Origin: Gammaproteobacteria bacterium
Lineage (GTDB): Bacteria > Pseudomonadota > Gammaproteobacteria > Xanthomonadales > SZUA-36
Length of the DNA stretch: 64,000 nucleotides
NCBI GenBank assembly: GCA_024279945.1
Contig: JAJRRA010000048.1
Coordinates: 1-64,000 of the forward strand
Reading direction: 5' to 3'
The notes beneath the pieces are model-generated. The model made no database searches and had not been told where the DNA came from. It saw only the letters and a program-made list of their open reading frames with translations. This document shows, one piece after another, positions 51,401-58,647 of this stretch (its first letter is position 1; every line of letters starts with the position of its first letter). Position numbers and translations under genes: made by a program.

Positions 51401-52144
51401 AATGATGACACTACTTTGGGTGTACCTCAGCAATCTGTCTATGCTATCTGGGACCGTGACGGCTACTACAATCACGCCCTGAACCAACGCAACAACACCG
51501 GCGACCATGGCTTCACCCGCGCCGACCTGAAAAACCCCAATATTTCTGTAGATGCCCAGTCAGGCAAGAGAGTCATTTACGACTATGGCCCAAATACACC
51601 CATCTGGTTTGACGCCATTGGCAATCCGAATGACCGCGGTTGGGTTGTTGATCTGCCTGTGGCAGGAGAACGGGTGATACGAAAGATCGTGCTACGGGAC
51701 GATACCGCCTTTCTGGTCTCCCTGATTCCGGAAACGGATGAATGTTCGGCTGGCGGCAGTGGGTGGTTGATGGTGTTAAATGCACAAACAGGCGGTGCTC
51801 CGCGTTTTCCGGTTCTGGACATCAACGATGATAAGGTCATCGATGACGGCGATGTACTGAACCTGCCCAATCCGTATGACGGAACAAATGCAATCCCCAG
51901 CATCACCAATCCTGTCGGTATCCAGATGTTGAGTATTCCGAACCTGCCGGCCATGCTTTACGATGACCGCTCCTCTGACCTGGGTGGCGTATTTCCTCCC
52001 CGCCCGAACGCACCGCGGGGCTGTGGTTCAGGCGGAGCAAAATCATTCACCTACACGACCCGGACCAACGGCAGTATCAAGATGATCACCGCCGCACACC
52101 AGCCCCTGTCCTGCGGCCGTCAGAGTTGGATGCAATCCCATTAA
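48464..52144 (+). CDS. pilY1: Pilus tip adhesin/assembly factor PilY1
   Basis: This 1226-residue protein has a signal peptide, then a von Willebrand A-like N-terminal half with a MIDAS start DDSGSMD near residue 53, and a C-terminal seven-bladed propeller (about residues 650-1150: [48 protein letters not shown]). Two calcium-binding-type loops are visible: [10 protein letters not shown] near 477 and [10 protein letters not shown] near 896. In Pseudomonas the latter kind controls pilus extension and retraction. Length and operon position agree with PilY1. A cysteine-rich N-terminal third may be disulfide-linked. Confidence 0.93.
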   Translation: [1226 protein letters not shown]

Positions 52145-52169
52145 TCCACATTCAAGAGGAACTCAACCC

Positions 52170-52484
52170 GTGTCGAAACTCATACGAAATATTCTGGCCC
52201 TGGCGCTATTGCTGACCTCCCCGTTGACGCTGGCTGAAAAAATTACCGGGACGCTGAATAGGGTCTCGTTTAGCGAACACTTTATCCAGGTCGACAACGA
52301 GACTCTGGAAGTTAATACAGACTATACCCGGGTTATTTATCACGGTGACACGGTAGGTGAAGAGAGCCTGAGACCCGGCGATCAGGTCGAACTGATTATC
52401 AGCGATGATACCGGTGCAAACCAGAGACGCGATTTACATACCGTGATCCTGTTACGCGGCAGCAAGTCCGGACTGGACCGTTAG
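52170..52484 (+). CDS. Small exported PilY2-like protein
   Basis: This 104-residue protein has a signal peptide (LIRNILALALLLTSPLTLA), then one compact beta domain: ITGTLNRVSFSEHFIQVDNETLEVNTDYTRVIYHG..., LRPGDQVELIISDD. It has the form of a single OB-like or SH3-like barrel. Its place between pilY1 and pilE is where Pseudomonas has pilY2, also a small exported protein. I base the name on size, fold pattern and position, not on clear sequence identity. Confidence 0.7.
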   Translation: MSKLIRNILALALLLTSPLTLAEKITGTLNRVSFSEHFIQVDNETLEVNTDYTRVIYHGDTVGEESLRPGDQVELIISDDTGANQRRDLHTVILLRGSKSGLDR

Positions 52485-52494
52485 GAGGAGAAAT

Positions 52495-52902
52495 GTGAAA
52501 CAGCACACCACAGGGTTCACTCTGGTCGAGATGATGATCGTAGTGGTCTTGCTCGCGATTATGATAAGCCTCGCTATTCCCAGCTACCAAAATTATGTCG
52601 TGCGGACCAATCGCACCGAAGCCATTGAAGCGTTACTTGCAGCGTCCAGTTGTCAGGAGCGTCTGTTCATACGGAATAATGCTTACAGCACCGGTGCCTG
52701 TGGCGGCACATCATTCAACAATCACTACCTGATCAGCGTAACCACCAGCAATGCCAACCAGAATTTCCTTGCCTCTGCAGTTCCACAGGGACCCCAACTC
52801 AGTGATAGATGTAAAACACTGACTATCAACGACAGGGGCGTGAGGACAGCCAACAGTCAAACCGCTGCATTTGCCCAAACCTGCTGGACCGGTAAATTCT
52901 AG
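52495..52902 (+). CDS. pilE: Minor pilin PilE
   Basis: This 135-residue protein has a short leader ending TG|FTLVEMMIVVVLLAIMISLAIPSYQNYVVRTNRTEA. The head has CQERLFIRNNAYSTGACGG and a terminal AQTCWTGKF, as in the PilE/ComP minor pilins. The start is GTG, preceded by GGAGGAG. It ends the minor pilin operon; the 220 bases after it up to the sulfur cluster contain nothing I can recognise. Confidence 0.9.
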   Translation: MKQHTTGFTLVEMMIVVVLLAIMISLAIPSYQNYVVRTNRTEAIEALLAASSCQERLFIRNNAYSTGACGGTSFNNHYLISVTTSNANQNFLASAVPQGPQLSDRCKTLTINDRGVRTANSQTAAFAQTCWTGKF

Positions 52903-53124
52903 AGACGTTCTTCATTGGTCCAGTTCAGTGAAAACAGGCTACGGAATTGATGCACTGAAATGCAGCTTTAGCGTCTGTACCACGTTCTTTTTCTGAATGA
53001 GCTCCTGCCGGTCGACAAAGCATATACAAATTATGTAATATTTATCCATCCTCAGCGGAAAACTTCAAAAAAATCATCATTTTTTCATCAATTTCCACAA
53101 ACTGAGTAGCAACAGAGGTCCTGC

Positions 53125-53523
53125 ATGTTATCGAAACCGCTTTATATTCTCGTTTGCTCGGAAAACCATGAAAAAATCCAAATGGCAGCAATGGCTGCCT
53201 CAGTCGCCGCCGTTTCTGAACGGCCGGTTTCCGTCTTTATCAGCATGGGCGCAATCTATACCTTCAAGGCCGGTCTTTCCGATGATGAACGGTACCGCGG
53301 TGGCGACTTTTCCAGCATTCTGCGAGAAAAAGGGGCACCTGATGCACTAAAACTTCTTGAGATGGGAAAGCAACTGGGAGAAATGTCCATTTATGCCTGT
53401 TCGATGGCGCTTGATATTCTCGGCTGGGATGAAACCGATCTCGAAGGTGACCTGTTCGATGGTGCAATGGGATTAACCAAGTATCTGTCTGATGCAGAAG
53501 CGGGGCAGATCATCACTTTTTAG
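53125..53523 (+). CDS. DsrE-family sulfur-carrier protein
   Basis: This 132-residue protein of the DsrE/DsrF-like fold (YILVCSENHEKIQMAAMAASVAAV...) has a conserved Cys92 in YACSMALDILGW at the position where DsrE-type proteins bind persulfide. It is the first gene of a DsrE-TusA-SQR-DUF1641 run. In sulfur oxidisers DsrE and TusA pass sulfane sulfur between enzymes in the cytoplasm. The spacing of 40 bases to tusA supports co-transcription. Confidence 0.88.
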   Translation: MLSKPLYILVCSENHEKIQMAAMAASVAAVSERPVSVFISMGAIYTFKAGLSDDERYRGGDFSSILREKGAPDALKLLEMGKQLGEMSIYACSMALDILGWDETDLEGDLFDGAMGLTKYLSDAEAGQIITF

Positions 53524-53563
53524 CCTTGTTGTCCGGGGCTTATGAACCTGCAGGAAATAACAA

Positions 53564-53794
53564 ATGGCTCAAAGAAAATTGATCGATGCTCGTGGCGCAT
53601 TTTGCCCCGGTCCGCTGATGGAGCTTATTGCAACCTTAAAGCTGATTGAGATCGGCGATGAAATAGAAGTCCTCTCAACCGACAAGGGCACTGCGGCAGA
53701 TGTGCCTGAATGGGTGGCGAAAGTTGGCCATGAGATGGTTGAAACCGTTGATCATGGCGACCACTGGAGCGTCGTTGTCCGTAAGGCAAAATAG
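53564..53794 (+). CDS. TusA-family sulfurtransferase
   Basis: This 76-residue protein contains the TusA signature LIDARGAFCPGPLMELIATLK with the persulfide-carrying Cys14 (C-P-G-P). It follows the DsrE-like gene and precedes SQR, so it likely belongs to sulfide or sulfane sulfur metabolism rather than tRNA thiolation, for which a chromosomal tusA elsewhere would be expected. Confidence 0.92.
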   Translation: MAQRKLIDARGAFCPGPLMELIATLKLIEIGDEIEVLSTDKGTAADVPEWVAKVGHEMVETVDHGDHWSVVVRKAK

Positions 53795-53862
53795 TCACTG
53801 GAGTAAAACAGACCCGAACCATCAATTCACCAAAATACATATAAAAAGACGGGAGAAATACC

Positions 53863-55002
53863 ATGGCAAACAGAATTCTGATCGTAGGTGGTGGCCTGGC
53901 GGGAACCATTATCGCCAATGGACTGTGCCGCCAACTGGGCAAACAGTTGAGAAGCGGTGATATTTCTATCTCCATGCTGGGTACATCGGACCAGCATCTG
54001 TATCAGCCCGGCTTGCTGTATGTGCCTTTTGGGAAAATTCGTGAATCGGAATTGTTCCGTGATCAGCGCAGGGTTCTTGATAACCGGGTCCCCTACGCCA
54101 TTGACCCAGCCACCAACATCGATATCGAGGCAAAAAAGGTAAGCACGAAATCCGGCAAGGTTTACGACTACGACTACCTGGTTATCGCCACAGGGTCGCG
54201 TTTAATGCCCCAAAACATTCCGGGTATGGAGGAAGGTGCACACTGGTTCTATGATCTCGAAAGTGCACGCAAAATGCGTGCAGCCCTCAGTGAATTTGAG
54301 GGTGGGAAAATCATAGTGAACGTCAATGCACCACACAAATGCCCGGTAGCACCACTTGAGATAACGTTCATGCTCTATGACTACCTGGAAGAAAAAGGGG
54401 TCATGGACAAGACCGAGATCACCTATACCTACCCCATTGGCCGCCTGCATGCACTGGAACCGGTCGCTGAGTGGGCAAAACCTGCAATGGATCAACTCGG
54501 CATCAAGTACGAAACATTTTTCAATACCCGCGAAGTCGACCCCGACGCTAAAACCATTACTTCGGAAGAAGAAGTCACTCTGGATTATGACTTGCTGGTC
54601 ACCATTCCTCCTCACAGTGGTGCCCAGGTGATCACCGATTCCGGTCTGGGCGATGGCGGCTGGGTACCAACTGACAGGTACAAACTGCTGCACGAAGGCT
54701 CCACCAACGTATTTGTCTGTGGCGACACCACCAATATTCCGATTTCAAAGGCCGGGTCCACCGCACACTTTGAAGCCGACACCATCGTCGACAACCTGGT
54801 TTCGTTACTAACCGAAGGGCACTGGGCAAGGCATTACGATGGCAAGGTCTTTTGCTTCATTGAGACCGGCATGAACGAAGGAACCTATGTCTGGTTCAAC
54901 TACAAGACGCCTCCCAGCCCGGGGGCGCCGTCACAGATGATCCACTGGTTCAAACTGGCATACAACCGGCTTTACTGGTTGTCGGCCCGTGGCCTTCTGT
55001 AA
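53863..55002 (+). CDS. Sulfide:quinone oxidoreductase-like flavoprotein
   Basis: This 379-residue FAD protein has ILIVGGGLAGTIIANGL (dinucleotide motif), YDYLVIATGSRLMPQNIPG, VNAPHKCPVAPLE (Cys160), and VFVCGDTTNIPISKAGSTAHFEAD (FAD and quinone-side motif). A second cysteine near the C-terminus is Cys331 (FCFIETG). Typical SQRs use a Cys pair at these regions to hold polysulfide. The C-terminal WFKLAYNRLYWLSARGLL is an amphipathic helix that could sit on the membrane. It oxidises sulfide and reduces quinone, with TusA/DsrE as likely sulfur acceptors; the SQR subtype is not certain. Confidence 0.88.
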   Translation: MANRILIVGGGLAGTIIANGLCRQLGKQLRSGDISISMLGTSDQHLYQPGLLYVPFGKIRESELFRDQRRVLDNRVPYAIDPATNIDIEAKKVSTKSGKVYDYDYLVIATGSRLMPQNIPGMEEGAHWFYDLESARKMRAALSEFEGGKIIVNVNAPHKCPVAPLEITFMLYDYLEEKGVMDKTEITYTYPIGRLHALEPVAEWAKPAMDQLGIKYETFFNTREVDPDAKTITSEEEVTLDYDLLVTIPPHSGAQVITDSGLGDGGWVPTDRYKLLHEGSTNVFVCGDTTNIPISKAGSTAHFEADTIVDNLVSLLTEGHWARHYDGKVFCFIETGMNEGTYVWFNYKTPPSPGAPSQMIHWFKLAYNRLYWLSARGLL

Positions 55003-55017
55003 GGGAGGGGGATCACT

Positions 55018-55536
55018 ATGACAGAAGTAAACCCACCGTCCGATGTATTGCGACTGGCGCAGGCAGCCCAGGAATCACTGACCGACACCATGGTAGAAAG
55101 ATTATCGATAACCGGCGCTAATGCGCTGGAAGTGGTTGACCGCCTGAACGACGAAGATACCTTTGATGCCGTCATGTCGGTAATTGACAAGCTGACTGAT
55201 ATCCATCGAAGCGGTGCACTGGATACCCTTTTTGAAGCCGCAACCATGATGCACGTTGCACGCAGCGCCGTGACCGATAACATGATTGAGCGCATGTTCA
55301 TCTTCGTTGAGCATATGATGAGCAACCTGGCCAACGAGGAAATCGCTGAAATGGCTCACAATGCCCGGCGTGCGATGGAAGAAGCCGGAGATGAAATAGC
55401 TGAGCGCGGTACTCCCAACGGTGGCTTGCTGGCGACAATATCGATGCTGAATAAACCGGAAACACAACAAGCGCTGCAGTTTCTCCTCGCTTTCGCCTGC
55501 AAAATGCGGGCACGAACGGCTGGCGAGAATGACTGA
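55018..55536 (+). CDS. DUF1641 family protein
   Basis: This 172-residue all-helical acidic protein has no signal or membrane segments. MMSNLANEEIAEMAHNARRAMEEAG and ALQFLLAFACKMR fit DUF1641, proteins regularly encoded beside sulfide:quinone oxidoreductase or formate dehydrogenase. It starts 15 bases after the SQR stop behind AGGGAGGGG. It may dock the flavoprotein to its partner; the role is not established. Confidence 0.8.
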   Translation: MTEVNPPSDVLRLAQAAQESLTDTMVERLSITGANALEVVDRLNDEDTFDAVMSVIDKLTDIHRSGALDTLFEAATMMHVARSAVTDNMIERMFIFVEHMMSNLANEEIAEMAHNARRAMEEAGDEIAERGTPNGGLLATISMLNKPETQQALQFLLAFACKMRARTAGEND

Positions 55537-55680
55537 ATATTTATAGTTTGCAAAAAATCGAGCCGCGCTGTAACGCTGCCAACAAATGCCTGCAAATGCT
55601 CGGCGTGGTCGCGGTATGAACGCCTGTCGTTAAGCTTTATACTTCTGCACCAGATCAACTCACTTGATGTTATTTGAATT

Positions 55681-55917
55681 ATGCTGAAAACCTTGCTTAT
55701 AGTACTACTGGTGTTAATCTCCAGTCCCGTTTCCGCCTACGTTGGCCCCGGCGCCGGTATCAGCGTGCTGGGATCACTGCTGGGCATTCTCGCTACGATC
55801 TTTGTTGCCATCGGAGCTATTCTTTTCTGGCCAATAAGAAAACTGATGCGGCGTAAAAAGAAGCGGACAGAATCCGGGCCTTCTCAGGACACCGATTCTT
55901 CCAGTGCTGACTATTAA
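55681..55917 (+). CDS. Small membrane protein with YVGPGAG motif
   Basis: This 78-residue protein has a signal (LKTLLIVLLVLISSPVSA), then YVGPGAGISVLGSLLGILATIFVAIGAILFWPI, one or two membrane passes, then a basic stretch (RKLMRRKKKR) and an acidic/Ser tail. It has the same plan as the 70-residue protein at 40904: signal, Y-x-x-P-G-x-G, hydrophobic helix, charged tail. It is 26 bases ahead of the next membrane protein. Function unknown. Confidence 0.82.
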   Translation: MLKTLLIVLLVLISSPVSAYVGPGAGISVLGSLLGILATIFVAIGAILFWPIRKLMRRKKKRTESGPSQDTDSSSADY

Positions 55918-55943
55918 GCCAAAATTGCGGTCTGAGTCCTGCC

Positions 55944-56705
55944 ATGGGCCTGCTTGATCTCCCTGCCCCCCTATTCACCGCCCTCGACAATGTACTTGGC
56001 ATGGCATTGCCCCCGGTGCTGCGTCTTGTGTTCTGGGGAATCCTGGCGGGTTGGTTGACGATGGTGGTCTACCGCCGTCTTTCCAATCAGGAAAAGATCG
56101 GCGAACTCAAGGCGCAACAAAAAGTGCAGCAAAAAAACATTGCTGAGTTCGATGGCGAGTTTGAGCAACTGATGCCGCTGATTGGCCATACACTGGGACT
56201 GGGTTTCAGGCAGCTTGGCCTTGCGCTTGGCCCCGCTTTGTTGTCCACCGTGCCGGTTTTATTCCTGATCGTCTGGGTCGCCGGAGCCTTTGGCAATGAA
56301 ATGCCCGCTACCGGCAGCATGGTGTACCTGACCGCCGAACCCACCAATGATGATATCCACTGGTCGCCGGCCACTGGAGTCGAATCCAGCAACGACGGCT
56401 GGCTGTTCGAATGGCCTGCTGAGGGACAATTGCTGACGGTGACGGACGGTGACCAATCGCTTCTGACTCTGCCACTGAAAAAAACCATTCCCATCATCCA
56501 TAAAAAAAAATGGTGGAATCTTTTTATGGCCAACCCGATTGGCTATTTACCTCAAAGCAGCAAGACTGAAGCTATCCACATCAAGTTGCCACAGCAAATC
56601 ATCATTGGTTTTGGCCCCGGCTGGATGCGCGGCTGGATGTTCAGCTTTTTTCTGGCCTTTTTGCTGTCGTCGCTTGGGTTCAAGTTTCTGCTGCGGATCG
56701 ACTGA
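55944..56705 (+). CDS. Membrane protein resembling the EMC3/TMCO1 (DUF106) branch of the Oxa1 superfamily
   Basis: This 253-residue protein has a transmembrane helix at about 27-45, a charged Gln/Lys-rich coiled-coil segment at 48-72 (NQEKIGELKAQQKVQQKNIAEFDGEF), a helix GLGFRQLGLALGPALLSTVPVLFLIVWVAGAFG ending in the membrane, a beta-rich extracytoplasmic stretch (about 120-205), and a last helix FFLAFLLSSLGFKFLL. A first TM, coiled coil, then TM pair is the DUF106/EMC3 plan. The inserted beta-rich stretch is unusual for it. The assignment is tentative; it could be a membrane insertase for the small protein encoded just before. Confidence 0.65.
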   Translation: MGLLDLPAPLFTALDNVLGMALPPVLRLVFWGILAGWLTMVVYRRLSNQEKIGELKAQQKVQQKNIAEFDGEFEQLMPLIGHTLGLGFRQLGLALGPALLSTVPVLFLIVWVAGAFGNEMPATGSMVYLTAEPTNDDIHWSPATGVESSNDGWLFEWPAEGQLLTVTDGDQSLLTLPLKKTIPIIHKKKWWNLFMANPIGYLPQSSKTEAIHIKLPQQIIIGFGPGWMRGWMFSFFLAFLLSSLGFKFLLRID

Positions 56706-56716
56706 AAAGCAGGCTC

Positions 56717-57190
56717 TCAACGACGCCGGGCACGGAAGAATTCTTTCAGCAGGGACGAGCATTCCTCTTCCATCAGACCCCGGTGAGTCAATATACCGTG
56801 ATTGTGCGAATAATCCGCATACAGATCGAAGGTTCCACCCAGTGCTCCGGTTTTGGGGTCTCCGGCGCCAAAGTAGATATGCTCCAGGCGGGCATGCAGC
56901 ATAGCTCCCGCACACATGACACAGGGTTCCAGCGTGACATACAGTGAACATCCCGGAAGCCGGTAATTTCCGAGCCGCTCCCCCGCTGCACGCACGGCAA
57001 GAATTTCTGCATGGGCACTGGGATCATTGAGTGCGATGACGCGGTTCCAGCCCTCACTGAGCAATTGACCGTCTTTGACGATCACGGCGCCCACCGGTAC
57101 TTCGCCCTCTTCCCCGGCGCGGCACGCCAAATCCAGAGCCCGGCGCATCCAGGCTCGGTCAGATTCCTTCATGACCGGAGACACACTCAT
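56717..57190 (-). CDS. tadA: tRNA-specific adenosine deaminase
   Basis: This 157-residue zinc deaminase has H60-A-E62 in SAHAEILAVR and PC90-VM-C93 in EPCVMCAGAMLHAR. It converts A34 to inosine in tRNA-Arg(ACG), which is essential in most bacteria. YFGAGDPKTGALGGTFDLYA is typical of TadA rather than guanine deaminase. It converges with the EMC3-like gene at a 12-base gap. It marks the last ordinary chromosomal gene before the AT-rich block. Confidence 0.95.
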   Translation of the reverse strand: MSVSPVMKESDRAWMRRALDLACRAGEEGEVPVGAVIVKDGQLLSEGWNRVIALNDPSAHAEILAVRAAGERLGNYRLPGCSLYVTLEPCVMCAGAMLHARLEHIYFGAGDPKTGALGGTFDLYADYSHNHGILTHRGLMEEECSSLLKEFFRARRR

Positions 57191-57289
57191 CGGAAGTTAC
57201 GCAGGAGCATCATCGCATTGCACTCTTCCGTAGAAAGATGGTACCAGTAGCTATTCGCTGTTATGTCTGGGGGAGGATTTGCCCTTGCC

Positions 57290-57850
57290 TCATTTAAAAA
57301 ACAGTTTTTCTTCATATTCCATAGCATTTTGAAAGGTCTGACTATTATTTATTAAACGCTGGATAACCAAAGCGCCTTGTATAGCAATTAAAAAATGTTC
57401 TGATCTTATTTTTGATTCTTTTTTACTCAAGCCAGCGTCCTTAGCCAGCTTAATAAGTGCGTCAAGCCAATCACTATAGTCTTTATTTAACAGCTCACTG
57501 ATTTCCTTTTTTTTCTCTCCAAGACTAAGAACATTTAGAAGACAATTTTTTTTGCCCTCATGATAAAACGAATTAATAGTAGTGAGCATCGTATTAAAGC
57601 GCTGTTCTGGCACTTGTTTATCATTGAGTAAAGGTCCAATGATATAAGTATGTAATTGTGAACTGACATACAACACAACGGCTGTAGCCATATCATCCTT
57701 TCCCGCTGGAAAGCGGTGGTAAAGGCTTGATTTTTTGAGTCCGGTTACTTCAGATAACAGCGATATCGACGTGCCTTCGTAGCCACGACATCGAAAAACT
57801 TCAAACAGCGATGCAGCCAAAGAATCATCATCTATTGTTGGTAACGCCAT
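57290..57850 (-). CDS. TetR/AcrR-family repressor
   Basis: This 186-residue protein has an N-terminal helix-turn-helix domain (LAASLFEVFRCRGYEGTSISLLSEVTGLKKSSLYHRFPAGKDDM), then a TetR ligand domain with Cys87-region and many lysines. ATG at 57850 has GGGGA ahead; a longer frame begins at 57868. It is divergent from a DsrE-like gene and its operators lie in between, so it likely represses both. The codon use is AT-rich, unlike genes before 57 kb, which suggests transfer. Confidence 0.9.
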   Translation of the reverse strand: MALPTIDDDSLAASLFEVFRCRGYEGTSISLLSEVTGLKKSSLYHRFPAGKDDMATAVVLYVSSQLHTYIIGPLLNDKQVPEQRFNTMLTTINSFYHEGKKNCLLNVLSLGEKKKEISELLNKDYSDWLDALIKLAKDAGLSKKESKIRSEHFLIAIQGALVIQRLINNSQTFQNAMEYEEKLFFK

Positions 57851-57877
57851 AAATCCCCGCAAAAACATTTGTTGACA

Positions 57878-57924
57878 GTATACCGAATGATCGTTACAGT
57901 ATCAATATACCGATCGTTCGGTAT
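57878..57924. promoter_or_regulatory. Two TetR-type operator sites in a divergent promoter region
   Basis: A dyad ATACCGA-TCGT-TCGGTAT lies at 57907-57924, and a related partial site GTATACCGAATGATCG at about 57878-57893 shares ATACCGA. Both are in the 110 bases between the divergent regulator and DsrE-like genes. Such ATACCGNNCGGTAT palindromes are typical TetR operators. The regulator next to them is the obvious binder. Confidence 0.7.
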
Positions 57925-57961
57925 ATTGTAATTTTTAAATTTTATAAAGGTACTTATCATT

Positions 57962-58237
57962 GTGAACAAAACAGCAATCGTTATTTTATCTGACCCCGAA
58001 AATGGTGAAGAAGCATTAGGTCGTGTATTCAATGGCCTTGCAACGGCCTACCTCTATAATTTGATAAAAGACAAAATAGAGGGAGTGTCTAGTGGCTGCG
58101 CCGATTTTTTTGGTGGCACAGAAGAAGCGACTTCTAATGGATATAAATTATTAACAGACAATCCTATTCCGGGCACTTCTGGTCTCCCAAGCATCAGAAA
58201 ACTGATTAATTCAGATGCAACAGTTTTAACGTTTTAA
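57962..58237 (+). CDS. Short DsrE-family protein, probably lacking a middle segment
   Basis: This 91-residue protein starts at GTG. The first third (AIVILSDPENGEEALGRVFNGLATAYLYN) and the last half (VSSGCADFFGGTEEATSNGYKLLTDNPIPGTSGLPSIRKLI...TVLTF) match a well-known DsrE-like family of about 120-130 residues. The family's central stretch, a Q-G-A-G-T-R-W region as I remember it, is missing between LIKD and KIEG. This may be an in-frame deletion or a short variant. It is followed by a PNPOx-like gene, its usual partner. Confidence 0.72.
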   Translation: MNKTAIVILSDPENGEEALGRVFNGLATAYLYNLIKDKIEGVSSGCADFFGGTEEATSNGYKLLTDNPIPGTSGLPSIRKLINSDATVLTF

Positions 58238-58256
58238 CCTGATCAGGGGGAGCCAG

Positions 58257-58547
58257 ATGACAAATAACAATCCCTTTCATCAAGGTGAACTTGAGGTCCA
58301 AAAATTAGCCGGCGAGCAAACTATTGCTTCCAGGTTAACCAGGCTTGTTCAGAACTCCATACCAACAAGAGCATTGGATTTTGTTCGCCAACAATCTGTT
58401 ATTTGGATTGGTATTGAAGGGCTGGATAGTTTTCCATGGGCGTTTCCGTTGTTTGGCTCACCTGGATTTATTAACCCCGACAAAGAAAAACAGATCGAAA
58501 TTAATCTGAAGGCTAATCATTCTATTCCTGTTGAGTGGCATAGCTCC
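58257..58547 (+). pseudogene. N-terminal part of a pyridoxamine 5'-phosphate oxidase-like protein, truncated by an IS21-like end
   Basis: The frame (MTNNNPFHQGELEVQKLAGE..., FVRQQSVIWIGIEGLDSFPWAFPLFGSPGFI) matches the start of FMN-binding split-barrel proteins usually encoded with DsrE-like proteins. Family proteins run on for another 100-200 residues. Here the homology ends at IPVEWHSS and the reading frame passes into an IS21-like terminus at 58548 and stops at 58568. It is therefore a broken gene at the edge of the island. Confidence 0.75.
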
Positions 58548-58647
58548 TGCGTATTCCGGCGATCATGAACACCGATTCTGGTTCATCGTGAACACCTGAT
58601 TTCTCAACGCATCACGAAGTCTCTTTTTAACTCAGGTGTTCACGATG
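58548..58647. mobile_element. IS21-like terminus with internal inverted repeat
   Basis: TGCGTATTCCGG (58548-58559) is the inverse of the terminus that ends at 140. It is followed by ATGAACACC and GTGAACACC boxes (multiple-site layout of IS21 ends). CATCGTGAACACCTGA (58584-58599) is perfectly repeated in inverted form at 58632-58647. No transposase gene is left: the next gene starts 180 bases on. This looks like the scar of a deletion that joined the chromosome to the conjugation operon. Confidence 0.6.

Noticed and set aside
52903-53124. Possible gene or RNA between pilE and the sulfur cluster
   Set aside because: The 222 bases hold no frame with a start and ribosome site and no strong hairpin; only an A/T-rich promoter-like stretch before 53125.
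58261-58568. Complete short PNPOx-like protein of 103 residues
   Set aside because: The last residues are encoded by the IS21-like terminus and the family normally continues for 100 or more residues, so I call it truncated.
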